64,000 nt of DNA, taken from a virus. Positions within the stretch are counted from its first letter, which is position 1. Each line of letters starts with the position of its first letter. The notes under the pieces were generated by a model, which was not told where the DNA came from, ran no database searches, and was given only the letters and a program-made list of their open reading frames with translations. The translations under genes were made by a program, and so were the position numbers. Shown here piece by piece: positions 6,818-14,575 of the stretch. The stretch spans positions 1 through 64,000 of the IMG/VR virus record IMGVR_UViG_3300027754_005988; one strand, given 5' to 3'.

Positions 6818-9800
6818 ATGAGCCAAGAAAAAACATCAGTAAGTAGTAAAAGAATAGAGGAATTTTTAGAGGGTTCGGACCCTCAAAAATATATCGTAGC
6901 AGTTGAAGCTTCATTCAATGAACCTACCGTAACTCTTGTTATTAACGACCCAGAATCTGGCAAATACCAAGAAGACCATAAATTTAAACCTTTCTTATGG
7001 TTTAAAGAAGATATTACAAGCGTAATATATAATGGTAATAGAAAAAAAATACTAGAAGCTGGTACTAAATATGGTGTTAGACTTAAAAAACTAAGAACAG
7101 CTGATAGTAATGGCTTTTCACCATCCCGTATGGAAAATGGTTATAAATATATCGCCATTTGTACCAAATCTTATAATAGCCTCATAAATTATTTCAAAGA
7201 AGGCGGTATTGATGTATTCAAAGAAGAATATAGAACCAATTTCGTAATGTTTAGTCCAGTTGAACAATTTATGATTCAAACTGGTAAACGACTATTTAAA
7301 GGTATTGATGATTATGATGGGCTGCACAGATTTCAATTTGACTTAGAAACAGAAGGATTATTCGCCAGTAAAAATGGTATCTTTCAAATAGGTGTTCGTG
7401 ACAATAGAGGTATGGATTATCTATTGGAAAATGATGGAGAGAATTATCAAGAAAAACGCGATTCTGAAAGAATCATGATTGAAAAATTCTTTAAGATAAT
7501 AGATATCGTTAAACCAGATATAATTGCTGGATATAACTCTGAAAACTTTGACTGGCCTTTCATATTTGAGCGTGCTGAGCGTTTATCCATACCAATCACA
7601 GAATTAGCCGTAACATTAAATAGACTGCATAAAATCAAACGAAAACAAGCTACAGTTAAGTTTGGTGGAGAAACAGAAACATACTTACAAACAAGTATGT
7701 ATGGTTATACCATTATTGATATTTCACATGCTGTTCGTAGAGCAATGGCGATAAACTCTGAGATTAAAGCTTGGGGATTAAAATATATAACACAATACTC
7801 TGAAATAGCTAAACCTAATAGGGTTTATGTTCCTGGTGATAAGATAAACTCTACATGGGCTGATAAGATTAATAAATACGCTTTTAATGATACAAATGGT
7901 GATTGGTATATGATTACTGATAATAAACCATTAAAAGAAGGTTATGAAATAAAAGGTGGTGATTATATTGTTCAAAGATACTTGTCAGACGATTTATGGG
8001 AAACAGAGCAAATTGATAATATATTTAATCAAGCAAGTTTCCTTATTGGTAAAATGTTACCAACAACATATCAACGCTCATCAACAATGGGTACCGCTGG
8101 TCAATGGAAACTAATAATGGCTGCATGGTCATATGAAAATGGTTTAGCAATTCCAGAAACTCAAAAGAAGCGTGATTTTACTGGTGGTTTATCTCGTTTG
8201 TTAGAAGTAGGTTATGCTAGAAATGTTGTTAAACTAGATTTTGCCGCACTTTATCCTAAAATTCAATTAACACATAAAATATTCCCAGATTTAGATATTA
8301 CTGGAATGATGGAAGGTACTCTTACTTATATAGTGGATACTCGTGACCATTATAAGTTCTTAACTGGTAAAGAGAAAAAAACATATAAAGATTTAGAAAA
8401 GAAATTAAAAGCAGAAAAAGATAATTTATCTAAAGAAGAAATTTCTCAATTAAAAAAAGAGATTGATGAACATAAAGCTTTAGCTAACTTATATGATAAA
8501 AAACAATTACCACTTAAGATTCTTGCTAACTCATGGTTTGGTTCGTACGGTGCACCTTATATCTTTAACTGGGGTGATACAGATTCAGCTGAAGAAACAA
8601 CTTGTAGAGGTAGACAATATTTAAGACTTATGGTTAGCCATTTCACCGAAAAACATGGATTTAGAGCATTGGTTGGAGATTCAGTTACTTATGACACACC
8701 AGTTTATATTAGATATTCTGATGGTACTTTGGACATTAAACCTATTTGTGATTTATTTAATGATGATTCGGAATTTATTGATTTAGATGGATTAAGAGAT
8801 TATGAAGCTAAACCATTTGAAGTTTTGACTGTAAATGGTTGGAAAAATATAAACTATGTTTATAGACATGGTACAGATAAAAAAATACATAGAATAACAA
8901 CTAAAGACAGATTAGTTAATGTAACTGAAGACCATTCTTTATTTCAAAATGGTATTAAAATAAAACCATCAACACTAAATAGAGGTAATTCTATAGATGT
9001 TTATAATAAATTAGATAAGTTTGATTCTTTATCTAGTTTATCTGAAGACCAAGCTTGGTTATACGGTTTCTTTTTAGGTGACGGTTCAGCTAATTGTTCC
9101 GATAGGAAATGTAAATACGTATCTAAAAAAACTGGCGAAACAAATATAAATAAAGGTAAAAGAAGTGATTGGAAGATTTCTAATTCTAGATTAGACGTTT
9201 TAGAAAAATTAAAACTAATACTAGAAAAAGAATTTGGGTTGGTTGGTATTATTAAGGACCATATGAAATCATCTGGTGTTTATAATTTAGTTGTCCATAA
9301 AACAGAATTTACTAATAGTTTTTGTAATGATTTCTATACATCATATAGAGAAAAGAAAGTACCTAGTTTTATACTAAATTCAAATGATACTATTAAAAAA
9401 GTTTTTTTAAATGGTGTTTGCGCTTCAGATGGTTATGGAGATGATTTAGACAATTGTTCTAGTATTGGAATGAAATCGCAAGTTGCAATGGCTGGTTTAT
9501 CTATATTATTTAACGAATTAAATATAGAATATAAGATAATCACTAGAAAAGATAAACAAAATTTTATAACGTTTAGTTTAAAAAATGACAATAGAAATAA
9601 TTCTAGTTTTACAAATAAAACAAAAAAGAAAACAAATGAAGTTTGGAAAAATGAAGTAATCATTAATAATGATAAAAACAATTTTGTTTATGATATATCA
9701 ACAGAGGACGGTACATTCATTGGTGGTATTGGATTGATTAACTTAAAGAATACTGATGGATTCAACTTTGCATTTCCAGATAATATTGATAATATAAAAT

Positions 9801-11593
9801 ACCTTGCCAAAGGTTCTCATTGGAAAACTAGTGGTGATGGTGGAAAAGAATTAGTTGGATTGGATGCAGTATTAGCCGAATTCAATGAAAACTATATGGA
9901 AGGTCGTATGGGGTTAGATATTGATGATATTTGTAATTCAACAATCAACTTTGCTCGTAAAAATTACGCTAATGATATTGGCGGTAAAATTAAACTTGTT
10001 GGTAACTCTGTTAAATCTAAAAAAATGTCAGTTTATATTGAAGAATTTTTAGGTAAAGCTATTCGTATGTTATTAGATGGTGATGGTTATTCATTTGTTA
10101 AGTATTATCATGAATATGTTGATAAGATTTATAATTATCAAATACCATTAGTTAAAATTGCATCTAAAGCTAAGGTTAAACTATCAATTTCTGATTATAA
10201 AAAGAAAGCAACACAAAAAAATAAAGCTGGTAACCCTATGCCTAAACAAGCACATATGGAATTGGCAATGAAAGATAACATAGATGTTACATTAGGAGAT
10301 GTTTTATATTATATCAATACAGGTAACGCTAAATCACATGGTGATTTAAAAACTATCGATAAGAATAAAATGTCAAAGAAAGAAAGAGATGCTTATTTTG
10401 CGTTAAATGGTTCTTATCCTCAGCCAATGAAAATTGTTGAACTTAATTGTAAACTAATTGAGCAAGATACCGTAGAACGTGATTTTGATTTATTGAAAGA
10501 ATTAAACATGTTAAGAGAAGCCATTTCAAAATTAGAAGAAGGTGAAAATGGTCGTGATGAAATGATAACAAGGATAAATGATATTAATAATCAACTATAC
10601 ACTGATGAATATAACGTTTCAAGATATTTGGATGCTTTTAATAAAAAAGTAAAACCATTGCTAGTTTGTTTTAATCCAGATATTCGTAGCAAAATATTAT
10701 TAGATATTGTTAAAACTAAAGATAAAGTAACAAAAAAAGTTACCGAGAAACTTAAAGATAGAAGCGTTTTTACACATTCAGAATGTGTGTTGGTATCTGG
10801 AATGCCTAATAAAGAAGCAGACCAAGATTTGTATGAAGATTTAATGAGAATGGAAGATAAAGAAATTAGATTCTGGGATAGCGTTAATATGGTTCCAAAT
10901 AATATGGAAGAAATAAAATGGGAAGAAATTAGACAAGATTGGAAACATAGAATTGAATTGGCTAAGATAGAAGGTATACAACAACAAAAAGATGCTTTAG
11001 ATGATATCTTTAAACATTTAGAACTTACTGATTTAAATTTAGTGTTATCAACTGGTAAATTACCTGTTGATGCATTTATTATCGCTGATGTTTCAGATGA
11101 TAATACTAGTTTAGTATCTAGAAAATGGGGTGAGATATTATGTCCTATTGGTGATATTTTTAAATATGAAAAACAGTCAATAGACAGAGATAATTATTAT
11201 AAATTAGTAGGTATAGAAAATACAGATAACCGATATGAAGAATACTTAAACTATTTAACAGAACAACAAGTATTAACTGGAGATACCATAACAATCGATT
11301 TTGAAGAACTATCTATAGATAAAAATACTTCTTTTGTTGAGCTGATTAAAGAAAATGCAAATCAAGCAATATCAATTAAATCTGGTGAACCAAAAAAGAA
11401 GAAAAAATTATCAGAAGGTGATGATGAAGATGATGAAATGGTAGAAGAAGAAGAAGATGAAAACGGAGATATGGTAAGGTCTGATGATGTTATTCAGTTA
11501 GATGATGATTTTGACGATACCTTTGGAGAAATACCAGATGATTATTCACCAATAGTAGAAATTAAAATAGAAGAAGATGAATGGGGATTCTAA
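6818..11593 (+). CDS. Family B DNA polymerase (T4 gp43-like), intein-containing precursor
   Basis: A 1591-residue replicative polymerase precursor. The 3'-5' exonuclease is marked by FDLETEGL at about 173-180 (Exo I) and GYNSENFDWPF at about 237-247 (Exo II). Polymerase motif A is VKLDFAALYP (about 469-478) and motif B is KILANSWFGSYG (about 566-577). Motif C is split: VGD ends at residue 621 and TDG starts at 979, separated by a 357-residue intein. After splicing the protein would be 1234 residues, well above T4 gp43 (898). The C-terminus is a long acidic tail (GDDEDDEMVEEEEDENGD... ending DEWGF) that might contact clamp or accessory proteins. It has its own Bacteroidota-type promoter and a strong terminator. 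Confident family assignment. Confidence 0.95.
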   Translation: MSQEKTSVSSKRIEEFLEGSDPQKYIVAVEASFNEPTVTLVINDPESGKYQEDHKFKPFLWFKEDITSVIYNGNRKKILEAGTKYGVRLKKLRTADSNGFSPSRMENGYKYIAICTKSYNSLINYFKEGGIDVFKEEYRTNFVMFSPVEQFMIQTGKRLFKGIDDYDGLHRFQFDLETEGLFASKNGIFQIGVRDNRGMDYLLENDGENYQEKRDSERIMIEKFFKIIDIVKPDIIAGYNSENFDWPFIFERAERLSIPITELAVTLNRLHKIKRKQATVKFGGETETYLQTSMYGYTIIDISHAVRRAMAINSEIKAWGLKYITQYSEIAKPNRVYVPGDKINSTWADKINKYAFNDTNGDWYMITDNKPLKEGYEIKGGDYIVQRYLSDDLWETEQIDNIFNQASFLIGKMLPTTYQRSSTMGTAGQWKLIMAAWSYENGLAIPETQKKRDFTGGLSRLLEVGYARNVVKLDFAALYPKIQLTHKIFPDLDITGMMEGTLTYIVDTRDHYKFLTGKEKKTYKDLEKKLKAEKDNLSKEEISQLKKEIDEHKALANLYDKKQLPLKILANSWFGSYGAPYIFNWGDTDSAEETTCRGRQYLRLMVSHFTEKHGFRALVGDSVTYDTPVYIRYSDGTLDIKPICDLFNDDSEFIDLDGLRDYEAKPFEVLTVNGWKNINYVYRHGTDKKIHRITTKDRLVNVTEDHSLFQNGIKIKPSTLNRGNSIDVYNKLDKFDSLSSLSEDQAWLYGFFLGDGSANCSDRKCKYVSKKTGETNINKGKRSDWKISNSRLDVLEKLKLILEKEFGLVGIIKDHMKSSGVYNLVVHKTEFTNSFCNDFYTSYREKKVPSFILNSNDTIKKVFLNGVCASDGYGDDLDNCSSIGMKSQVAMAGLSILFNELNIEYKIITRKDKQNFITFSLKNDNRNNSSFTNKTKKKTNEVWKNEVIINNDKNNFVYDISTEDGTFIGGIGLINLKNTDGFNFAFPDNIDNIKYLAKGSHWKTSGDGGKELVGLDAVLAEFNENYMEGRMGLDIDDICNSTINFARKNYANDIGGKIKLVGNSVKSKKMSVYIEEFLGKAIRMLLDGDGYSFVKYYHEYVDKIYNYQIPLVKIASKAKVKLSISDYKKKATQKNKAGNPMPKQAHMELAMKDNIDVTLGDVLYYINTGNAKSHGDLKTIDKNKMSKKERDAYFALNGSYPQPMKIVELNCKLIEQDTVERDFDLLKELNMLREAISKLEEGENGRDEMITRINDINNQLYTDEYNVSRYLDAFNKKVKPLLVCFNPDIRSKILLDIVKTKDKVTKKVTEKLKDRSVFTHSECVLVSGMPNKEADQDLYEDLMRMEDKEIRFWDSVNMVPNNMEEIKWEEIRQDWKHRIELAKIEGIQQQKDALDDIFKHLELTDLNLVLSTGKLPVDAFIIADVSDDNTSLVSRKWGEILCPIGDIFKYEKQSIDRDNYYKLVGIENTDNRYEEYLNYLTEQQVLTGDTITIDFEELSIDKNTSFVELIKENANQAISIKSGEPKKKKKLSEGDDEDDEMVEEEEDENGDMVRSDDVIQLDDDFDDTFGEIPDDYSPIVEIKIEEDEWGF
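8681..9751 (+). other. Intein with LAGLIDADG homing endonuclease in DNA polymerase motif C
   Basis: Residues 622-978 of the polymerase precursor, inserted between GD and TDG of motif C, the classic pol-c site. It begins with Ser in SVTYDTPVYI. Block B is VTEDHSLF with the expected Thr and His. Blocks C and E of a LAGLIDADG endonuclease are WLYGFFLGDGSA and LNGVCASDGYG. It ends FVYDISTEDGTFIGGIG...LKN, followed by Thr as the +1 nucleophile. The penultimate residue is Lys, not the usual His. Active splicing is likely because the catalytic aspartate motif is interrupted otherwise. Confidence 0.92.
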
Positions 11594-11599
11594 TAAATA

Positions 11600-11628
11600 A
11601 AAAAGGAGCTATATAGCTCCTTTTTTTA
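11600..11628. terminator. Bidirectional terminator between polymerase and gp13-like gene
   Basis: AAAAAGGAGCTATATAGCTCC followed by seven T residues is a perfect palindrome with an A-run on one side and a T-run on the other. It sits between two convergent genes and can serve both. Confidence 0.88.
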
Positions 11629-11633
11629 TTGTT

Positions 11634-12776
11634 TTAATATACCCAGAATCCCATAGGTCTGTAAGTTAGTGATTTATTTAAGAATTCGGCCTCATTTGCA
11701 CCTCTTTCTAATTGTTTTGTCGAAGATAATCTTTCAAGTCTAGTATCAAGTCTTTCTAATACAGCTTTCTTTTCTTCATTACCTTCTTGTATTAACGTTT
11801 CATAATCCATAGTTCTTTCAGCTTCTGGAGGGCCAACAACACCACCAAATTTACCCCTTGTTCTACCAAGTGTTTTCTTAGCTTCAGCTATAAATAATTG
11901 TCTTATAAGTGTTTTTGTTGGTTCATTGAAATCAGCATAATCTAATTTAGATAATGGAACCTGATTTGGCATTTTTATAATATCTGGATTATCTTTTCTA
12001 CAAGCATCAACATCTGAATTTGTTGTATCATAATAAAAATACCATACTTGACAACCAGTCATATTTATAGAACTACCTACACCGCCAATACCTTGTCCAA
12101 ATGATAATTTAGACCCAGGAACACTCAATAAATGTAATAATTTAGTACCATTAGGACCAGCAGTTATCTTATATACTAATTCACTTCTAACAATTCTATT
12201 TTTAAGATTCATATCGGCAGCAGTTAATAAAATATCAAACGCTGGTGCAATATAATAACCCATTCTAGAAAATCCAGCACCACCAGTACCAGTACCACCA
12301 CCAGTTTGTGCAAATCCACCACCAAATCCGTAATCAATACCACCATAATTAGCCAATAAAGCTTGACTAGTAGCTGGTGGTGTTATCCATAAGACTTCAT
12401 TAACTTCACGACCAGCTGGTATTTGATAAACTTGTCTACCTGCTTCTAATTCAACGTAATCTTTTTTAAGTTCCCATGGTCCATTTGTTTGTAACCCTAC
12501 TTGTTTGGAATATGCATAAGTGTATTGTGTCATGAAATCAAAACTTCTAACACTCAATGCAAAAGCCATGTCTATATTATCAACATTATTACCTAATAAT
12601 GATTGCCATTGATGTTCAATCAACCATTCTTGTACATACTGTGCGTAGTCTTCTATACAAATTTCTAAAAGAGTACATAGCATTTCGTCCAATACTTCAA
12701 TTTGACGTATTGGTGCACCAACTGAATGTCTAAATTGGCGAAATAATTTTTCTTTTTCTTCATTACTAACAGCCAT
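11634..12776 (-). CDS. Neck protein, T4 gp13-like
   Basis: A 380-residue protein. The N-terminus FRQFRHSVGAPIRQIEVLDE with a following helix (LCTLLEICIEDYAQYVQEWLIEHQW) resembles the start of T4 gp13 (LGAPLVNVEIT...), a head-completion/neck protein that joins the head portal to the tail. A Gly-rich loop lies at about 145-170. The C-terminal half contains FIAEAKKTLGRTRGKFGG and a charged helix (MDYETLIQEGNEEKKAVLERLD), recalling the gp13 C-terminal helices. gp14-like and gp15-like genes lie a few kilobases away on the other strand, supporting the assignment. A late-type promoter motif lies upstream on the minus strand. It ends at the bidirectional terminator. Confidence 0.62.
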   Translation of the reverse strand: MAVSNEEKEKLFRQFRHSVGAPIRQIEVLDEMLCTLLEICIEDYAQYVQEWLIEHQWQSLLGNNVDNIDMAFALSVRSFDFMTQYTYAYSKQVGLQTNGPWELKKDYVELEAGRQVYQIPAGREVNEVLWITPPATSQALLANYGGIDYGFGGGFAQTGGGTGTGGAGFSRMGYYIAPAFDILLTAADMNLKNRIVRSELVYKITAGPNGTKLLHLLSVPGSKLSFGQGIGGVGSSINMTGCQVWYFYYDTTNSDVDACRKDNPDIIKMPNQVPLSKLDYADFNEPTKTLIRQLFIAEAKKTLGRTRGKFGGVVGPPEAERTMDYETLIQEGNEEKKAVLERLDTRLERLSSTKQLERGANEAEFLNKSLTYRPMGFWVY

Positions 12777-12793
12777 AAGTCTATTTATTTTAT

Positions 12794-12802
12794 TATAAAT
12801 AT
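12794..12802 (-). promoter_or_regulatory. Putative late promoter ATATTTATA (minus strand)
   Basis: On the minus strand ATATTTATAATAAAA ends 18 bases before the start of the gp13-like gene. The motif appears in the correct orientation for a minus-strand gene, which supports its being a directional promoter. Confidence 0.6.
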
Positions 12803-12836
12803 TTGTATAATTAGGTTTATATTAGTATTTTTACAA

Positions 12837-12845
12837 ATATTTATA
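12837..12845 (+). promoter_or_regulatory. Putative late promoter ATATTTATA before homing endonuclease
   Basis: ATATTTATA ends 13 bases before the ATG of the Vsr-like endonuclease. It is divergent from the minus-strand copy 35 bases away. Confidence 0.5.
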
Positions 12846-12857
12846 AAAACGGTTAAA

Positions 12858-14315
12858 ATGATTAAGAAAACAACAAATGAGTTTATTGCATTATGTTCAT
12901 TAAAACATAATAACAAATATGATTACTCACTTGTTGAATACAAAGGTGTTAGCCATAAAGTTAAAATAATTTGTGGTGAGCATGGTGAGTTTGAAAAAAC
13001 AGCAAGAGACCATACTAATGGACAAGGTTGTCCTAAATGCTCTAAAAAAGAAAAGTATTTAAATTATAAATTATCAAAAGAAGATTTAATTTATTCTTTT
13101 AATAAAAAACATGATAATAAATATGATTATTCTTTTGTTGATTATGTTAACCTAAAAACAAATATTAAAATTATATGTCCAATACATGGAGTTTTTGAAC
13201 AAAGACCAGATGTTCATTTAAACGGTGAAGGTTGTAATAAATGTTATTTAATAGCTAGAGGATTAAATGATAGGTTAACAACAAAACAATTTATTGAAAA
13301 AGCTATCGAATTACATGGTGATGTATATGATTACACACAAACGATATATACAAAAAACACAAATTACATAGATATTATATGTAAAAAACATGGTGTTTTC
13401 TCACAAATGGCTCAAGCACATTTACATGGTTCTAGTTGTCAAAAATGTTCATTAATAACGACTAAACCAGAAATTGATTTAGCAAATTGGCTTAATGATT
13501 TAAATATTTCTATTAAAACAAGTAATAGAACAATCTTAAATGGTAAAGAATTAGACATATACATACCATCTCATAATTTAGCTATTGAATACGATGGGCT
13601 ATACTGGCATTCTGAAAAACATATAGATAAAGATTATCATATAAATAAAACTATTGAATGTGAAAAACAAGGTATACATTTAATACATATATTTGAGGAT
13701 GAATGGTTAAACAAAAAAGATATTGTTAAATCTAGATTACAAAACATACTTGGACTAACACCTAATAAATTATATGCTAGAAAAACAGTAATAAAAGAAA
13801 TATCAAGCGAAAAATCTAAAGAATTTTTAGATAATAACCACATACAAGGTAATGTTAACTCTAAAATAAAATTAGGGTTATATTACAATGATGAATTGGT
13901 ATCATTAATGACATTAGGTCTATTGAGAAAATCAATGGGTGCAACTAATGTAGATGGTTCTTATGAACTACTTAGATTCTGTAATAAATTAAACACAAAT
14001 GTTATTGGTGGTGCTGGTAAGTTACTTAAACACTTCATTAAAACATATAAACCTATTGAAATTATTAGTTACGCTGATAAACGATGGAGTAAAGGTGATT
14101 TGTATGAGAAATTAGGTTTTAAGTTTATCCATGATTCAAAACCAAACTATTGGTATCTAATTGGTAACAATAGGGAATATAGATTCAAATACAGAAAAGA
14201 TATTCTAGTTAAAGAAGGATATGACCCTTCTAAAACCGAACATCAGATTATGTTAGGTAGAGGTATATATAGGATATATGATTGTGGTAACAAAAAATAT
14301 ACCCTATCTATTTAA
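12858..14315 (+). CDS. Vsr-like (EDxHD-type) homing endonuclease with zinc-finger repeats
   Basis: A 485-residue free-standing endonuclease. The N-terminal 200 residues hold three repeats of about 65 residues (NKYDYS...IICGEHGEFE...GCPKCS; NKYDYS...IICPIHGVFE...GCNKCY; DVYDYT...IICKKHGVFS...SCQKCS), each with Cys-His-Cys-Cys zinc-ligand spacing like DUF723 modules. The nuclease core follows at about 210-290 (GKELDIYIPSHNLAIEYDGLYWHSE and HIFEDEW), of the Vsr-like EDxHD homing endonuclease type (I-Bth0305I relatives). A C-terminal domain (about 300-485) is nearly identical in layout to the endonuclease at 38693-40243. It lies between gp13-like and the other neck genes and overlaps the glutaredoxin stop by four bases. 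Confidence 0.85.
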   Translation: MIKKTTNEFIALCSLKHNNKYDYSLVEYKGVSHKVKIICGEHGEFEKTARDHTNGQGCPKCSKKEKYLNYKLSKEDLIYSFNKKHDNKYDYSFVDYVNLKTNIKIICPIHGVFEQRPDVHLNGEGCNKCYLIARGLNDRLTTKQFIEKAIELHGDVYDYTQTIYTKNTNYIDIICKKHGVFSQMAQAHLHGSSCQKCSLITTKPEIDLANWLNDLNISIKTSNRTILNGKELDIYIPSHNLAIEYDGLYWHSEKHIDKDYHINKTIECEKQGIHLIHIFEDEWLNKKDIVKSRLQNILGLTPNKLYARKTVIKEISSEKSKEFLDNNHIQGNVNSKIKLGLYYNDELVSLMTLGLLRKSMGATNVDGSYELLRFCNKLNTNVIGGAGKLLKHFIKTYKPIEIISYADKRWSKGDLYEKLGFKFIHDSKPNYWYLIGNNREYRFKYRKDILVKEGYDPSKTEHQIMLGRGIYRIYDCGNKKYTLSI

Positions 14316-14575
14316 CCTAAAAATTTCTTTGTTAAATCAGCAGCTTCACGAATGGATTGAAAACTTATGTTAGGTACGAGTAATTGTTTACCAACTTTAA
14401 CAATAGGAACAGAATCTGATTCAGTTATTTTTTGTATTTTATCAAATTCTTTTTCATTTTCTTCTAAATTGACATTCACATCAATAAATTCAATTCCTTC
14501 ATTAGTTAGAATTTCTTTTAATTCTGAACAATAAGGACAATCAGGTATACTATATATCTTAACCATTTTAATCAT
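14312..14575 (-). CDS. nrdC: Glutaredoxin
   Basis: An 87-residue protein with the CPYC redox site at residues 13-16 (IYSIPDCPYCSELKEIL), cis-Pro in SVPIVKVG at about 56-57, and a terminal helix. T4 encodes a comparable small glutaredoxin/thioredoxin (NrdC) that reduces ribonucleotide reductase, and that role is inferred here. The start ATG overlaps the helicase stop region (ATGATTAA), indicating translational coupling in one minus-strand operon; an alternative ATG lies three codons downstream. The symbol is by analogy. Confidence 0.85.
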   Translation of the reverse strand: MIKMVKIYSIPDCPYCSELKEILTNEGIEFIDVNVNLEENEKEFDKIQKITESDSVPIVKVGKQLLVPNISFQSIREAADLTKKFLG

